Source: Chitinophagales bacterium
GTDB lineage: Bacteria; Bacteroidota; Bacteroidia; Chitinophagales; UBA2359
Assembly: GCA_020636475.1 (NCBI GenBank)
Contig: JACJXU010000001.1
Location: 310,001 to 374,000, forward strand
Reading direction: 5' to 3'
DNA: 64,000 bases
Under the pieces are notes generated by a model. That model did no database searches and was not told the DNA's origin. It saw nothing but the letters and a program-made list of their open reading frames with translations. Positions 36,801-47,515 of this stretch are shown here, one piece after another. Within the stretch, counting starts at the first letter, position 1; every line of letters starts with the position of its first letter. The translations under genes were made by a program, and so were the position numbers.

Positions 36801-38123
36801 ACGATTGAGAAGTACGGCGTGTCCTTTCAATACATTTTCCAAAATATCCCAAATTACGGCATCTTTGCGTTCTACTAATTTTTTGGCAGATTTTACAGTT
36901 TTTACAATACCGCGTTCCAATAATTTGCGAATAATAAATGGTTTGAATAGTTCGGAAGCCATTCCTTTAGGCAATCCACATTCGTGCATTTTAAGGTCGG
37001 GACCTACTACAATTACCGAACGACCGGAATAATCTACCCTTTTTCCGAGCAAGTTTTGGCGGAAACGTCCTTGTTTTCCTTTCAGCACATCGCTCAAAGA
37101 TTTCAAAGCACGCCCTCCGTCTGCTTTTACGGCATTGGATTTACGCGAGTTATCAAACAAAGAGTCCACTGCTTCTTGCAACATTCTTTTTTCATTGCGC
37201 AAAATCACCTCAGGGGCTTTGATACTGATAAGCCTTTTGAGCCTGTTGTTGCGAATAATTACGCGGCGATAAAGGTCGTTAAGGTCGGAACTCGCAAAAC
37301 GTCCACCATCTAAAGGCACTAAAGGGCGCAATTCGGGCGGAATAACGGGCAAATAATCCACAATCATCCATTCGGGTTTGTTTTCACGGCGTTCATTTCC
37401 TTCTCTGAATACTTCTACAACACTCAAGCGTTTTAGGGCTTCTTGTTTTTTCTGTTGCGAAGTTTCGGTAGCTGCGGCGTGGCGCAGTTCGTAAGAGAGT
37501 TGGTCGAGGTCTATGAGCGAAAGTAATTTTTTCACTGCCTCGGCACCCATCATGGCAATTACTTTGTCCGGGTCGCTGTCGTCCAAATGTTGATTGGTAG
37601 CCGGAACAGAATCCATATAGTCGTTGTACTCTTCTTCGGTAAGCAAATCCATTGGTTTTAAGCCAAATGGGTCTTTTGCCAATACGCCGGGCTGAATAAC
37701 GACAAATTTTTCGTAGTAAACTATTTGCTCCAATTTTTTGGAGGACAAGCCTAATAAATAACCGATTTTGTTGGGCAGTGATTTGAAGTACCAAATATGC
37801 ACTACGGGTACTACCAATTTGATGTGTCCCATACGTTCACGGCGCACTTTTTTCTCGGTTACTTCTACCCCACAACGGTCGCAAGTGATACCTTTATAAC
37901 GAATACGTTTGTATTTTCCACAACCACATTCGTAGTCTTTTACCGGACCAAAAATGCGTTCGCAAAATAAGCCATCGCGCTCGGGCTTGTAGGAGCGATA
38001 GTTGATGGTTTCGGGTTTTAGCACTTCTCCGTACGAATGTTCGTAGATAGAGTCGGGAGAGGCTAAACAAATACTTACTTGCGTGAAGTCGTTTTTTACT
38101 TTATTATCTTTTTTTAAAGCCAT
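33831..38123 (-). CDS. rpoC: DNA-directed RNA polymerase subunit beta'
   Basis: The 1,430-residue catalytic subunit of RNA polymerase. It has the N-terminal zinc site (ECGCGK ... CDRCG; Cys66, 68, 81 and 84), the magnesium-binding [14 protein letters not shown] (about residues 472-485), the second zinc ribbon ([16 protein letters not shown]), and the bridge-helix/trigger-loop region [16 protein letters not shown]. Length and order fit the Bacteroidota form. It is the last gene of the rpl-rpo cluster, 47 bases after rpoB, and is followed by a terminator. Confidence 0.98.
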   Translation of the reverse strand: MALKKDNKVKNDFTQVSICLASPDSIYEHSYGEVLKPETINYRSYKPERDGLFCERIFGPVKDYECGCGKYKRIRYKGITCDRCGVEVTEKKVRRERMGHIKLVVPVVHIWYFKSLPNKIGYLLGLSSKKLEQIVYYEKFVVIQPGVLAKDPFGLKPMDLLTEEEYNDYMDSVPATNQHLDDSDPDKVIAMMGAEAVKKLLSLIDLDQLSYELRHAAATETSQQKKQEALKRLSVVEVFREGNERRENKPEWMIVDYLPVIPPELRPLVPLDGGRFASSDLNDLYRRVIIRNNRLKRLISIKAPEVILRNEKRMLQEAVDSLFDNSRKSNAVKADGGRALKSLSDVLKGKQGRFRQNLLGKRVDYSGRSVIVVGPDLKMHECGLPKGMASELFKPFIIRKLLERGIVKTVKSAKKLVERKDAVIWDILENVLKGHAVLLNRAPTLHRLSIQAFQPKLIEGKAIQLHPLVCSAFNADFDGDQMAVHVPLSNAAVLEAQMLMLSSHNILSPQNGTPIALPSQDMVLGLYYITKGRRSDETRKMKGEGKMFYSAEEVIIAFNEQKLDLHAWIKIKVNMRQKDGSIKPEVIETTTGRVIFNQVVPEKVGFVNELLSKSTLRKVIGNIIRLTDVPTTAAFLDDIKDLGFRWAFRGGLSFSLYDLHTPDDKQHILDEAQEEVDEVMTNFYSGVITNNERYNQIIDIWTKANNKITASLMKRLENDNQGFNSIYMMYHSGARGSKEQIRQLGGIRGLMAKPRKSGSSGGAEIIEDPILSNFREGLSVLEYFISTHGARKGLADTALKTADAGYLTRRLVDVAQDAVITSEDCETLRGISISALKDNEEVVEPLNERIVGRTSLHDIYNPITDELIIGAGEEITDDIAQYIEEETGIETVEIRSVLTCEERNGVCVKCYGRHLATNRMAQIGDAVGIVAAQSIGEPGTQLTLRTFHVGGVASNIANESQLRAKFEGVLEFDDLRAVDFKFANPDEQIEILEEGDLKNVRIVLGRATEVKIIDPKSKKILATNHIPYGSTLYVKEGQAVKKNDLICSWDPYNAVIVSEDDGKISFENIIDGVTYREEADEQTGYREKVVIESRDRKKVPTIHIVSKGETVRSYNIPVGAHINIDDNTEVVKGQILVKIPRVTSKVRDITGGLPRVTELFEARNPSNPAVVSEIDGVVKFGKIKRGNREIEVESKDGDIKKYMVPLSKHILVQDGDFVRAGEALSDGSITPADILAIKGQYAVQEYLVNEVQEVYRLQGVRINDKHIEVIVRQMMKKVVVDDPGDTRFLEGMAVNKFEVIEENDRIFDKKVVVNPGDSNKYKAGQMVSLRQLREENSYLRRHDLKLIEFRAATPATTSPLLQGITRASLGTDSWISAASFQETTKVLSTAAIGAQIDGLDGLKENVIIGKMIPAGTGQKRFTRLLVKEKS

Positions 38124-38170
38124 ACGGCGATTTATTTAAAGATTTTGAAATTGGTTAAAAATTTGCGTGC

Positions 38171-41100
38171 CTATTCGAATACCATTTCGAGGGCTAAACC
38201 TCTCAATTCGTGAATAAGTACATTAAATGACTCGGGCACATTGGCTTCCGGCAAATTATCGCCTTTTACAATGGCTTCGAAAGTTTTGGCGCGCCCTACA
38301 ATATCGTCCGATTTTAGCGTAAGCAATTCTTGCAAAATACTTGCTGCGCCATAGGCTTGTAGTGCCCACACTTCCATTTCTCCGAAACGCTGCCCACCAA
38401 ACTGTGCTTTACCGCCAAGTGGTTGTTGGGTAATGAGCGAGTACGGACCTACGGAACGCGCGTGCATTTTGTCGTCCACCATGTGCGCTAATTTTAGCAT
38501 ATAAATAACGCCTACGGTAGCTGCTTGGTGAAAACGTTCACCGGTTTCGCCATCAAGCAAGTGCGTAACGCCCAAAGAAGGCAATTTTGCTTCTTGTATT
38601 TTCGAGTCAATTTCTTCTACAGAAGCTCCGTCAAAAATAGGTGTGGCGTATTTTTCGCCTAATTTTAAGCCTGCCCAACCTAATACGGTTTCAAAAATTT
38701 GCCCAATATTCATACGAGAAGGTACGCCGAGTGGATTAAGTACAATATCAACAGGTGTTCCATCTTCTAAGAACGGCATATCTTCGCGGCGCACGATTTT
38801 GGCTACAATACCTTTGTTTCCGTGACGGCCTGCCAATTTATCGCCCACTTTGAGTTTGCGTTTTTTGGCAATATATACTTTTGCCAATTTCAATACACCT
38901 GCGGGCAATTCGTCTCCTACGCTAATGCTGAATTTTTCGCGTTTGTGGCGACCTAATTCTTCATTTTTCTTAATGTCGTAGTTGTGCAATAGTCTTTTTA
39001 TGGCAGTATTAATGTCTTTGTCGTCTGTCCAGTCGAATGGAGAAACGATTTGATAATCAATACCGGACAATACTTTTGGAGAGAATTTAGAGCCTTTGGG
39101 TACTAACTCGTTTCCGTAAAGACTTTTTATGGTATTTGACTTTTTGTCTTTAAGAATAATGCTCAGTTTATCCATCAAAACGGCTTTTATTTCTGCCATT
39201 TTTTCTTCGTGAATCTCATCTAACTTCGCAATAGTTTCTTTTTCAATGCGTTTTGCATCTTTGTCTTTTTTCACTCTGGCAAAAAGTTGCTTGTCAATAA
39301 CCACTCCTTTTACCGAAGGTTTCATTTTCAAGGAAGCATCTTTCACATCACCGGCTTTGTCGCCAAAGATAGCGCGCAATAGTTTTTCTTCGGGCGTTGG
39401 GTCGGTTTCGCCTTTAGGCGTTATTTTTCCGATAAGAATATCGCCTTCTTGTACGTGTGCACCAATGCGAATGATGCCGTTTTCGTCTAAGTCTTTGGTT
39501 GCTTCTTCGCTTACATTGGGAATGTCCGAAGTGAGTTCTTCTTCTCCCAATTTGGTTTCGCGTACTTCAAGACTAAACTCTTCGATGTGTAAGGAGGTAA
39601 AAATATCTTCTTGCACCACGCGCTCGGAAATTACGATAGCATCTTCGAAATTGTACCCTTTCCAAGGCATAAATGCAACCATCAGATTGCGTCCAAGTGC
39701 TAACTCGCCATTGTCGGTAGCATAACCTTCACAAAGAATTTGTCCTTCTTCTACTTTATCGCCTTTTTTTACAATAGGTTTAAGATTGATGGTGGTATTT
39801 TGGTTGGTTTTGCGGAATTTTACCAAAGGATAACGGCGTACATCGCCTTCAAAACTTACCAATTTTTCTTCTTCGGTACGGTCGTAGCGAATTACTATTT
39901 CGTTGGCATCTACAAATTCGACTACTCCGGGACCTTCGGCATTGAGCAACAAGCGACAGTCTTGCGCCACTTTGGCTTCGATGCCTGTTCCTACAATGGG
40001 CGACTCGGGACGCAACAATGGAACTGCTTGACGCTGCATGTTTGAACCCATTAGTGCACGGTTGGCATCGTCATTTTCCAAAAACGGAATAAGTGATGCC
40101 GAAACGCCTACAATCTGGTTGGGGGCTACGTCAATAAATTGCAACTCATCGGGCTGCGAAACGGGAAACTCCCCTTGATGACGCGCTTTAATTTTATCGC
40201 CCAAAAACTCGCCTTTTGCATTAATGGTCGCATTGGCTTGCCCAATTACTTTATCGTCTTCTTCTTCGGCGGATAAATAGCGAACTGCATCGGGCGACAA
40301 ATCCACTTTGCTGTCTTTTACAATTCTGTAGGGTGTTTCAATAAAACCCATATTATTTATCTTGGCGTGTACACACAAGGTAGAAATAAGACCAATGTTT
40401 GGACCTTCGGGTGTTTCAATAGTACACAAACGACCGTAGTGCGAATAGTGAACATCGCGCACCTCGAAACCTGCGCGTTCGCGCGAAAGACCGCCGGGAC
40501 CTAATGCCGAAATACGGCGTTTATGGGTTATTTCCGAGAGCGGATTGGTTTGGTCTAAAAACTGCGACAATTGGCTGGTGCCAAAAAACGAGTTTATTAC
40601 AGAAGCTAAGGTACGTGCATTGATAAGGTCGATGGGTGCAAATACTTCGTTGTCGCGCACATTCATACGTTCGCGAATAGTACGCGCCATACGCGCCAAG
40701 CCTACACCAAACTGTGCATACAACTGTTCTCCCACTGTTTTTACCCTACGGTTGCTCAAGTGGTCGATATCATCAACTTCGGCTTTTTGGTTGGTGAGTT
40801 GGATAAGGTATTTTACCATACTGATAATATCTTCTTTGGTAAGTACCTTTACATCAACGCTGGTGTTTAAGCCTAATTTTTTATTTATTTTGTATCTTCC
40901 TACTTCACCTAAATCGTAGCGTTTGTCGGAGAAAAACAATTTATCGATAATTCCGCGTGCGGTTTCCTCGTCGGGCGCATCTGAGCCACGCAGTTGTTTA
41001 TAAATATGCTGTACAGCTTCCATTTCTGTATTGGAAGTGTCTTTAAGCAAAGTATTATAAATAATGCTATAATCAATGTCTAAGTCTTCTTTTTGGATAA

Positions 41101-41986
41101 GAATACTGTCAACGGAGGTTTCCAATATTTGTAAAATATTGTCTTCGTCCAACACGGTATTTCTTTCCAAAATAATTTGATTTCTTTCAATAGAAACCAA
41201 CTCGCCGGTATCTTCATCTACAAAGTCCTCAATCCAAGTTTTGAGTACTCTGGCGGCTAATCTTTTACCAATATTTTGGTGTAGTGTTTCAGGCGTATTA
41301 GGAATTTCTTCGGCTAAATTGAAAAGGTCTAAAATAGCTTTGTCGGTATCGAAGCCAATGGCTCTGAGCAAAGTGGTTACGGGAAATTTTTTCTTACGGT
41401 CGATATAAGCGTACATTACGTTGTTTATATCGGTAGCAAATTCTATCCAAGCTCCTTTGAAGGGAATTACCCTTGCAGAATAAATTTTGGTGCCATTGGG
41501 GTGAACGCTTTGTCCAAAAAACACGCCCGGAGAACGGTGCAATTGTGACACAACTACTCTTTCGGCACCATTGATTACAAAAGTACCGCGCGATGTCATA
41601 TAAGGAATATTTCCCAGAAACACATCAGATTCTCCGGCTTTGAAATCTATATGTTCCTCGTCGTTACAAGAGAGACGCAATTTCGCTTTTAGCGGCACCG
41701 AATATGTAAGCCCTCTTTCCATACACTCTTCGATGGTGTAACGGGGAGGGTCGATAAAGTAATCTAAAAATTCTAATACAAAATTATTACGAGCATCGGA
41801 AATGGGAAAATTTTCTTGAAAAACTTTAAACAGACCTTCGTTCTCGCGATTATCGGGTGTAGTTTCTAGCTGAAAAAAGTCTTTAAACGAACGTAATTGA
41901 ATATCTAAGAGGTCGGGAGAATTGCCGAAAGGTTTAATTTTTCCAAAATTAATACGCTTACTTTGGCTTTGTTTGCTTGCTGACAT
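38171..41986 (-). CDS. rpoB: DNA-directed RNA polymerase subunit beta
   Basis: A 1,271-residue subunit. The start at 41986 ([18 protein letters not shown]) fits the family; the open frame to 42034 adds 16 residues with no homology. Visible landmarks include the rifampicin region ([47 protein letters not shown]) and the C-terminal [23 protein letters not shown]. The [16 protein letters not shown] segment looks wild type for rifampicin sensitivity. A long hairpin lies in the 206-base leader between rplL and this gene. Confidence 0.98.
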   Translation of the reverse strand: MSASKQSQSKRINFGKIKPFGNSPDLLDIQLRSFKDFFQLETTPDNRENEGLFKVFQENFPISDARNNFVLEFLDYFIDPPRYTIEECMERGLTYSVPLKAKLRLSCNDEEHIDFKAGESDVFLGNIPYMTSRGTFVINGAERVVVSQLHRSPGVFFGQSVHPNGTKIYSARVIPFKGAWIEFATDINNVMYAYIDRKKKFPVTTLLRAIGFDTDKAILDLFNLAEEIPNTPETLHQNIGKRLAARVLKTWIEDFVDEDTGELVSIERNQIILERNTVLDEDNILQILETSVDSILIQKEDLDIDYSIIYNTLLKDTSNTEMEAVQHIYKQLRGSDAPDEETARGIIDKLFFSDKRYDLGEVGRYKINKKLGLNTSVDVKVLTKEDIISMVKYLIQLTNQKAEVDDIDHLSNRRVKTVGEQLYAQFGVGLARMARTIRERMNVRDNEVFAPIDLINARTLASVINSFFGTSQLSQFLDQTNPLSEITHKRRISALGPGGLSRERAGFEVRDVHYSHYGRLCTIETPEGPNIGLISTLCVHAKINNMGFIETPYRIVKDSKVDLSPDAVRYLSAEEEDDKVIGQANATINAKGEFLGDKIKARHQGEFPVSQPDELQFIDVAPNQIVGVSASLIPFLENDDANRALMGSNMQRQAVPLLRPESPIVGTGIEAKVAQDCRLLLNAEGPGVVEFVDANEIVIRYDRTEEEKLVSFEGDVRRYPLVKFRKTNQNTTINLKPIVKKGDKVEEGQILCEGYATDNGELALGRNLMVAFMPWKGYNFEDAIVISERVVQEDIFTSLHIEEFSLEVRETKLGEEELTSDIPNVSEEATKDLDENGIIRIGAHVQEGDILIGKITPKGETDPTPEEKLLRAIFGDKAGDVKDASLKMKPSVKGVVIDKQLFARVKKDKDAKRIEKETIAKLDEIHEEKMAEIKAVLMDKLSIILKDKKSNTIKSLYGNELVPKGSKFSPKVLSGIDYQIVSPFDWTDDKDINTAIKRLLHNYDIKKNEELGRHKREKFSISVGDELPAGVLKLAKVYIAKKRKLKVGDKLAGRHGNKGIVAKIVRREDMPFLEDGTPVDIVLNPLGVPSRMNIGQIFETVLGWAGLKLGEKYATPIFDGASVEEIDSKIQEAKLPSLGVTHLLDGETGERFHQAATVGVIYMLKLAHMVDDKMHARSVGPYSLITQQPLGGKAQFGGQRFGEMEVWALQAYGAASILQELLTLKSDDIVGRAKTFEAIVKGDNLPEANVPESFNVLIHELRGLALEMVFE

Positions 41987-42125
41987 GGGCAAATTATTAT
42001 TTTTTAAAAAGCAAGTAAATGGGTTTGTGGGCATGCAATTGAGCCTTTGTTATAGCAGGCAAATTGCAATATTTTGGACTAAAATTCCCACAGTATTTTC
42101 GTCCAAATTTTATCTATATTTATAA

Positions 42126-42171
42126 ACAACGAAAAGGCATAAGAGTTTATACCCTATGCCTATTCGTTGTT
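42126..42171 (-). promoter_or_regulatory. Strong hairpin between rplL and rpoB (attenuator or processing site)
   Basis: Nested complementary arms: ACAACGAA (42126-42133) with TTCGTTGT (42163-42170), and AGGCATA (42135-42141) with TATGCCT (42155-42161), with one A-A mismatch. The downstream minus-strand sequence is AU-rich but not a clean U-run. In E. coli an attenuator and an RNase III site occupy the same position and set the ribosomal protein to polymerase ratio; the same role here is inferred. Confidence 0.6.
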
Positions 42172-42192
42172 GTAGGTTAAAAAGCAGAAGTA

Positions 42193-42573
42193 TTATTTAA
42201 CTTCAACTTCGGCTCCGGCTTCTACAAGTTGTGCTTTTATGCTTTCAGCTTCTTCTTTAGAAACACCTTCTTTTACAGGTTGAGGTGCGCCGTCCACTAA
42301 GTCTTTTGCTTCTTTTAGTCCTAATCCGGTAATTGTGCGCACTGCTTTTACAACGTTAAGTTTTTGTGCACCGGCACTTTTTAGTATTACATCGAAAGAA
42401 GTTTGTTCTTCTACTGCGGCAGCCTCTCCGCCACCAGCAGGACCTGCCATCATCACAGGAGCTGCGGCAGCAGGCTCAATACCATATTCATCTTTTAATA
42501 TAGCAGCGAGTTCATTCACCTCTTTAACCGTAAGATTTACTAATTTTTCTGCAAATTCTTTTAAATCCGCCAT
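42193..42573 (-). CDS. rplL: 50S ribosomal protein L7/L12
   Basis: A 126-residue stalk protein. The N-terminal dimerisation helix ([32 protein letters not shown]), an Ala/Gly-rich hinge ([19 protein letters not shown]) and the C-terminal domain ([40 protein letters not shown]) are complete. It recruits translation GTPases to the ribosome. It follows rplJ by 32 bases, the normal L10-L7/L12 pairing. Confidence 0.98.
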   Translation of the reverse strand: MADLKEFAEKLVNLTVKEVNELAAILKDEYGIEPAAAAPVMMAGPAGGGEAAAVEEQTSFDVILKSAGAQKLNVVKAVRTITGLGLKEAKDLVDGAPQPVKEGVSKEEAESIKAQLVEAGAEVEVK

Positions 42574-42605
42574 TGTTTTATCATTTTAAAATTTAAAAAA
42601 TATTT

Positions 42606-43124
42606 TTACTCTTTTTCTGAAAGGGTTTTGAGAATTCCGGCAAGTTTGCCACCACCCGACTGAAGTGCTGAAATAACATTTTTCGCAGGTGATTGTAACA
42701 TACCGATAACATCTCCAATAAGTTCGTATTTAGATTTGAGTTTCGTAAGTGCATCCAACTGGTCATCACCTACAAATACAGCTTCTTCGATATAGGCTGC
42801 TTTTAGCGCAGGTTTGGGTGCATCTTTGCGAAATTCTTTAATTAATTTTGCTGGTGTGGTTCCCGACTCGCAAAACATTAATGCGGAAGATCCGTGTAAT
42901 ACCTCGTAAAGGTCTTCATAATTTTTCTCTGCTTTTTCTAAAGCGTGGCGAATTATGGTATTTTTCGCTACTTTAAGTTCTACGCCTTTTTCAAAGCATA
43001 TACGGCGCAGTCTGTTTACTTGTGCTACGCTCAAAGTAGATGAATCTGTTATATAAAAGGTACTTGCGGCATTAAACTTTTCGGTTAGTGCCTCAATTAC
43101 CGCTGTTTTTTCTGCTCTTGTCAT
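42606..43124 (-). CDS. rplJ: 50S ribosomal protein L10
   Basis: A 172-residue stalk-base protein that anchors L7/L12 dimers on the 23S rRNA. The N-terminal RNA-binding part (KTAVIEALTEKFNAASTFYITDSSTLSVAQVNRLRR ... VAKNTIIRHAL) and the C-terminal helix that binds L7/L12 are present. It is one base downstream of rplA. In E. coli the L10 complex represses its own operon; no such leader was defined here. Confidence 0.97.
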   Translation of the reverse strand: MTRAEKTAVIEALTEKFNAASTFYITDSSTLSVAQVNRLRRICFEKGVELKVAKNTIIRHALEKAEKNYEDLYEVLHGSSALMFCESGTTPAKLIKEFRKDAPKPALKAAYIEEAVFVGDDQLDALTKLKSKYELIGDVIGMLQSPAKNVISALQSGGGKLAGILKTLSEKE

Positions 43125-43125
43125 C

Positions 43126-43821
43126 TTATATTCCGCTTATAGATTTTGAATCAATAGAAATTCCGGGACTCATAGTGCTTGCCAATGAAATACTTTTGAT
43201 GTATGTTCCTTTGGCAGTAGAGGGTTTCATTTTTACCAACATTTGGATAAGTTCCTGTGCGTTTTCGGTAATTTGCTCGGGATTGAAAGAAACGCGCCCG
43301 ATAGAACTGTGTACGATACCGAATTTGTCTGCTCTGAAGGAAACTTTTCCTTTTTTGATTTCGCTTACGGCAGCACCAACATCGAAAGTGATGGTTCCTG
43401 TTTTGGGATTTGGCATAAGGTTGCGCGGACCCAAAATGCGTCCTAAGGCGCCTACTTTTGCCATTACATTTGGTGTGGCAATAATTACGTCCACATCAGT
43501 CCAGCCGCCTTGTATTTTTTGCACGTATTCGTCCAAACCATAGTAGTCTGCGCCTGCTTCTGCGGCTTCATTTTCTTTGTCGGGGCTACAAAGCACCAAC
43601 ACGCGTTTGGTTTTTCCGGTACCGTGCGGCAAGCTCACCGTACCGCGAATAGCTTGGTCGGCTTTGCGGGGGTCTATGCCCAAGCGCACATGCACATCTA
43701 CCGAAGCGTTGAATTTGGTGATGGTTATTTCTTTCACCAAAGCAGAGGCTTCCGACAAGCTGTACAACTTGTCTTTTTCTAATTTTGCGTTCGCTTCTTT
43801 TCTTTTTTTAGAAATTTTCAT
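43126..43821 (-). CDS. rplA: 50S ribosomal protein L1
   Basis: A 231-residue protein of the L1 stalk, which moves E-site tRNA out of the ribosome. Typical motifs are [30 protein letters not shown] near the N-terminus and the central [18 protein letters not shown]. Genes rplK, rplA and rplJ are in the standard order, with a 70-base gap before it and one base after. Confidence 0.98.
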   Translation of the reverse strand: MKISKKRKEANAKLEKDKLYSLSEASALVKEITITKFNASVDVHVRLGIDPRKADQAIRGTVSLPHGTGKTKRVLVLCSPDKENEAAEAGADYYGLDEYVQKIQGGWTDVDVIIATPNVMAKVGALGRILGPRNLMPNPKTGTITFDVGAAVSEIKKGKVSFRADKFGIVHSSIGRVSFNPEQITENAQELIQMLVKMKPSTAKGTYIKSISLASTMSPGISIDSKSISGI

Positions 43822-43891
43822 TTTTGTTAAATATTAAAGGTAATAGCGTTAGTTATAAAATATAACTCCCTTTTAAATAATATTTATGTGT

Positions 43892-44335
43892 TTAAGATTG
43901 CCAAGGGGCATCGCCTGTTACGGTAATTCCCATACTTCTAGCCGTTCCGGCAACCATTTTCATTGCCGACTCTATTGTAAAGGCGTTTAGGTCAGGCATT
44001 TTTATTTCGGCAACTTCCTTTACTTGATCCCAAGTTACGCTTCCCACTTTTTTACGGTTAGGTTCGGCAGAACCTTTTTTAAGTTTCGCTCTTTCCATCA
44101 ATAAGATGGTAGAAGGAGGCGTTTTTATGATAAAGTCAAAAGTCTTGTCGGAGTAAATAGTTACCAATACTGGTAATATTTGTCCTTGTTTTTCTTGGGT
44201 GCGCGCATTAAATTGCTTGCAAAAATCCATGATATTCAAACCCTTAGAACCTAAAGCGGGACCAATAGGTGGTGCAGGATTAGCTTGACCGCCCTTTACC
44301 TGCATTTTCAAATAACCAATTATTTCTTTTGCCAT
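43892..44335 (-). CDS. rplK: 50S ribosomal protein L11
   Basis: A 147-residue protein of the GTPase-associated centre. [43 protein letters not shown] is the conserved N-terminal domain (PPIGPALG; thiostrepton region), and the C-terminal RNA-binding domain ([21 protein letters not shown] ... GTARSMGI) is intact. It follows nusG by 4 bases. Confidence 0.98.
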   Translation of the reverse strand: MAKEIIGYLKMQVKGGQANPAPPIGPALGSKGLNIMDFCKQFNARTQEKQGQILPVLVTIYSDKTFDFIIKTPPSTILLMERAKLKKGSAEPNRKKVGSVTWDQVKEVAEIKMPDLNAFTIESAMKMVAGTARSMGITVTGDAPWQS

Positions 44336-44339
44336 ATTG

Positions 44340-44924
44340 TTAAGATATTTTTTCTACTTGCATAAAGCCCACCTCAACGGGAGTTCTTCTACCAAATATT
44401 TTCACGACCACTTTCATTTTCTTTTTATCTTCATTTATTTCTTCGATAGTACCTTGAAAATCGTTGAATGGTCCGTCAATTATTTTTACTGTTTCGTTAA
44501 TGATAAACGGTTCTATTAATTTTTCGTCCGCTTCTTGTAAATCGTCCACTCTGCGCAACATCCTTCGTGCCTCGTCATCGTGCAATGGTTCGGGATTTTC
44601 TTTTCCCAAAAAGCCGATTACACCGCTTATTCCTCGCAGAGCTGCTATCACATTGGCATCCACTCTTCCTTCTTCTGCCAAAATAAAAATATACCCGGGG
44701 TACAGGTTTTTTTCTTTAAATGCTTTCTTACCGTTTTTAGGTTGATATACTTTTTCGGTAGGCACCAACACTTGCGGAAGCATATTTTCCCAGCCCGAAC
44801 GACTTATTTCTTGTTCTATGTATTCTTTCAGTTTGCGCTCCTTTCCACTCACTACCCTTAGCACATACCATTTTTTACCTTCGTAAATATCGTCCATCAA
44901 GGGTTTTTCGTTTGGGTTGTTCAT
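44340..44924 (-). CDS. nusG: Transcription termination/antitermination factor NusG
   Basis: NusG binds RNA polymerase and couples it to ribosomes or Rho. The N-terminal domain ([24 protein letters not shown]) and the C-terminal KOW motif ([22 protein letters not shown]) are clear. The start at 44924 ([12 protein letters not shown], 194 residues) is chosen over an ATG at 44948 that adds MLIEIHKK; both are possible. It lies between secE and rplK as in most bacteria. Confidence 0.95.
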   Translation of the reverse strand: MNNPNEKPLMDDIYEGKKWYVLRVVSGKERKLKEYIEQEISRSGWENMLPQVLVPTEKVYQPKNGKKAFKEKNLYPGYIFILAEEGRVDANVIAALRGISGVIGFLGKENPEPLHDDEARRMLRRVDDLQEADEKLIEPFIINETVKIIDGPFNDFQGTIEEINEDKKKMKVVVKIFGRRTPVEVGFMQVEKIS

Positions 44925-44957
44925 TTTTTTATGAATTTCTATTAGCAATGCAAAACC

Positions 44958-45179
44958 TTAAGCGAACATTCTGTAAATAAGCCCCAACATACCTTCAAAC
45001 AAGGTATTTTCGGGATTTGCGCCAAAAATAAAGTCCATTACGAATATTACTAAGGAGAAAATCCCCAAAGCTACTAATACTAATACAGTACTACTCTGCA
45101 ACTCTTCCCAAGTGGGCCAAGTTACTTTGTACATCAATTCGTGATACGATTCCTGAAAGTATATTTTTAATTTTTCCAT
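44958..45179 (-). CDS. secE: Preprotein translocase subunit SecE
   Basis: A 73-residue membrane protein, the short single-helix form of SecE that clamps SecY in the Sec translocon. The amphipathic YFQESYHELMYKVTWPTWEELQSST segment precedes one transmembrane helix (VLVLVALGIFSLVIFVMDFIFG). It sits between tRNA-Trp and nusG, the classic neighbourhood. Confidence 0.95.
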   Translation of the reverse strand: MEKLKIYFQESYHELMYKVTWPTWEELQSSTVLVLVALGIFSLVIFVMDFIFGANPENTLFEGMLGLIYRMFA

Positions 45180-45198
45180 GCTTATTGTTTATGGATTG

Positions 45199-45271
<73 letters not shown>

Positions 45272-45279
45272 TCTTTAAT

Positions 45280-45336
45280 ACATTTGTCAGTTGGCAATTT
45301 CAACTATACTAATTGAAAAGCACAACTGACAAATGT
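45280..45336 (-). promoter_or_regulatory. Long hairpin between tuf and tRNA-Trp
   Basis: Perfect 14-bp arms, ACATTTGTCAGTTG (45280-45293) and its complement (45323-45336), with a further partial inner pairing (TTTCAA with TTGAAA). No U-run follows on the minus strand, so a processing or attenuation role is more likely than a plain terminator. Confidence 0.6.
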
Positions 45337-45360
45337 GGTATTATTTTTTAATACTATTTA

Positions 45361-46548
45361 CTATACTAAAACTTCAGTAACCTGACCGGCTCCAACGGTA
45401 CGACCGCCTTCGCGAATTGCAAAGCGCAAGCCTTTTTCCATTGCAATTGGGTAAATCAATTCTACTGTAATAGTAATATTATCGCCGGGCATTACCATTT
45501 CTACACCTTCTGGCAACACGATTTCTCCTGTTACGTCAGTAGTACGGAAATAAAATTGTGGGCGATATTTGTTGAAGAATGGCGTATGACGACCACCTTC
45601 CTCTTTGCTCAATACGTACACCTCTGCTTTGAATGATTTATGTGGTTTTATTGAACCGGGTTTGCAAATAACCATACCGCGACGGATATCGGTTTTTTCA
45701 ACACCACGCAACAATACACCCACGTTGTCGCCAGCTTCACCTGAGTCTAATATTTTGCGGAACATTTCCACCCCAGTACACACAGAGTTCATTGATTTTT
45801 CTTGCAAACCAACAATCTCCACGGGGTCGCCGGTTCTTACAATACCACGCTCAATTTTTCCGGTAGCTACTGTACCACGACCAGTGATAGAGAATACGTC
45901 TTCAACTGGCATCAAAAATGGTTGATCTACGGGACGAGGCGGAACTGGAATCCAGCTATCTACTGCAGCCATCAAATCTTTGATAGCCGCTACGCCGTCT
46001 GCATCACCATTTAAGGCTTTAAGCGCAGAACCTTGAATAACCGGAATATTATCGCCGTCAAATTCGTAGAAGCTCAATAGATCGCGAATTTCCATTTCTA
46101 CCAACTCAAGCAATTCTGGGTCATCTACCAAATCTACTTTATTCATAAATACCACCAACTGAGGCACCCCTACTTGACGCGCCAAAAGAATGTGCTCGCG
46201 TGTTTGAGGCATTGGACCGTCAGTAGCAGCTACCACCAAAATAGCACCGTCCATTTGCGCGGCACCTGTAACCATGTTTTTTACATAGTCGGCGTGACCC
46301 GGACAATCTACGTGTGCGTAGTGACGATTAGTTGTTTGGTATTCAACGTGTGCAGTATTAATGGTAATCCCTCTTTCTTTTTCTTCGGGAGCTGCATCAA
46401 TAGAATCGTAATCTTTTTTTTCTGCCAAACCTTCGCTAGAAAGTACAGTTGTAATTGCGGCAGTTAAAGTTGTTTTACCGTGATCCACGTGACCAATTGT
46501 ACCAATGTTCACGTGCGGTTTGGTGCGTTCAAATTTTTCCTTAGCCAT
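45361..46548 (-). CDS. tuf: Translation elongation factor Tu
   Basis: A 395-residue GTPase that brings aminoacyl-tRNA to the ribosome. G motifs are intact: GHVDHGKTT (residues 19-27), DCPGH, NKVD, and the GSALK loop. It is single in this window. It sits between tRNA-Thr(GGT) and tRNA-Trp, the conserved Bacteroidota arrangement. Confidence 0.98.
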   Translation of the reverse strand: MAKEKFERTKPHVNIGTIGHVDHGKTTLTAAITTVLSSEGLAEKKDYDSIDAAPEEKERGITINTAHVEYQTTNRHYAHVDCPGHADYVKNMVTGAAQMDGAILVVAATDGPMPQTREHILLARQVGVPQLVVFMNKVDLVDDPELLELVEMEIRDLLSFYEFDGDNIPVIQGSALKALNGDADGVAAIKDLMAAVDSWIPVPPRPVDQPFLMPVEDVFSITGRGTVATGKIERGIVRTGDPVEIVGLQEKSMNSVCTGVEMFRKILDSGEAGDNVGVLLRGVEKTDIRRGMVICKPGSIKPHKSFKAEVYVLSKEEGGRHTPFFNKYRPQFYFRTTDVTGEIVLPEGVEMVMPGDNITITVELIYPIAMEKGLRFAIREGGRTVGAGQVTEVLV

Positions 46549-46618
46549 AGGACAGGTTTTTTTATTTTTTGTGTCTTTATAATAATAAAATAATAAAATG
46601 AAACATCAACACAAGTAG

Positions 46619-46690
<72 letters not shown>

Positions 46691-46720
46691 TTTTGCTTGA
46701 TAAATTGCTATTAAAAAAAG

Positions 46721-46793
46721 AGCGGGAGACGAGACTCGAACCCGCGACCCTCAGCTTGGAAGGCTGATGCTCTACCAACTGAGCTACTCCCGC
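46721..46793 (-). tRNA. trnG: tRNA-Gly (anticodon TCC)
   Basis: A complete cloverleaf: acceptor GCGGGAG/CTCCCGC, with a TCAGC/GCTGA anticodon stem and loop CTTCCAA (anticodon TCC). The discriminator base is T. It lies between tRNA-Tyr and tRNA-Thr(GGT). Confidence 0.94.
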
Positions 46794-46870
46794 TTATGAA
46801 ACTTTCATTTAAAGCTTTTAATCATAGGCAAAAACCTTGCCAGCGTTACCATCGAAAAAAAGCAATTGGG

Positions 46871-46950
46871 GTGGGAGAGGAGGATTGAACCTCCGAAGCT
46901 CGCGCGACAGATTTACAGTCTGTTCCATTTGGCCACTCTGGAATCTCCCC
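46871..46950 (-). tRNA. trnY: tRNA-Tyr (anticodon GTA), with irregular T-loop and acceptor
   Basis: A class II tRNA with a long variable arm. The anticodon stem ACAGA/TCTGT holds loop CTGTAAA (anticodon GTA), and the D-arm is typical. Two oddities are seen: the T-loop reads TTCAAT (six bases instead of seven; TTCGAAT expected), and the 3' acceptor strand TCTCCCA pairs with GGGGAGA at only six positions (G1 faces A), as though one C is missing. It may be a sequencing slip, a variant tRNA or a decaying copy. The 3' end coordinate is uncertain by 1-2 bases. Confidence 0.85.
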
Positions 46951-46973
46951 TTTTACTTTCTTTAACAATAAAG

Positions 46974-47046
46974 AGCCGGTGGACGGACTCGAACCGCCGA
47001 CCAGCTGATTACAAATCAGCTGCTCTACCAACTGAGCTACACCGGC
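46974..47046 (-). tRNA. trnT: tRNA-Thr (anticodon TGT)
   Basis: A complete cloverleaf: acceptor GCCGGTG/CACCGGC, anticodon stem GCTGA/TCAGC with loop TTTGTAA (anticodon TGT). The T-arm carries TTCGAGT. It is the first RNA gene of the tRNA-tuf-secE-rpl-rpo cluster. Confidence 0.95.
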
Positions 47047-47135
47047 TTTATTATTAGGTGTAAAACTGGCTTTTTTTGTTTACCTAATTTTAAGTAATAA
47101 AACAATAAACTCTTACCCCTTCTCAAAAGGGTGTG

Positions 47136-47165
47136 CAAATTTACAACATTTATTTTTTTTACAAA
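47136..47165 (-). promoter_or_regulatory. Promoter of the tRNA-tuf-secE cluster
   Basis: On the minus strand: TTTG (47162-47165), an 18-base spacer, then TAAATTTG (47136-47143). This is a full Bacteroidota -33/-7 pair, about 90 bases upstream of tRNA-Thr(TGT), and it is the best candidate start for the whole cluster. Confidence 0.6.
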
Positions 47166-47182
47166 AATTTTTTGGTTTTTTT

Positions 47183-47485
47183 TTATTGCTGTTCTAATTT
47201 TTGTTTGTAACGCTTCAACTGGCGGCGCAGAGAATCTACGGACATATCTATTGCCTCCTCAAAATTCTTGCTTTTCTCGTCTGCATATAAGGTGTTTCCG
47301 GGGACAATTAGTTTTATTCCTACTGCTTTATCTTTTACGTGGCTTGATTTATTCTCCAAATTTAAATAAATCTCCGCAGTAGTTATTTTATTATAATATT
47401 GGGTTAATTTCTGTATTTTTTTTTCAATTAAATCATTTAATTTCTGATCAACATGAAACTCGGAAGCATGAATGTTTACTTGCAT
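47183..47485 (-). CDS. hpf: Ribosome hibernation-promoting factor (short HPF/RaiA type)
   Basis: A 100-residue protein of the HPF/RaiA fold, which binds the 30S decoding centre in stationary phase and stops translation. The pattern MQVNIHASEFHVDQKLNDLIEKKIQKLTQYYNKI and the C-terminal AIDMSVDSLRRQLKRYKQKLEQ are typical. The short length means it lacks the dimerisation domain of long HPF. It follows xerC by 30 bases, probably co-transcribed. Confidence 0.92.
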   Translation of the reverse strand: MQVNIHASEFHVDQKLNDLIEKKIQKLTQYYNKITTAEIYLNLENKSSHVKDKAVGIKLIVPGNTLYADEKSKNFEEAIDMSVDSLRRQLKRYKQKLEQQ

Positions 47486-47515
47486 AGCTCTTTATTTTTT
47501 TAAGGTTAGAAAATA

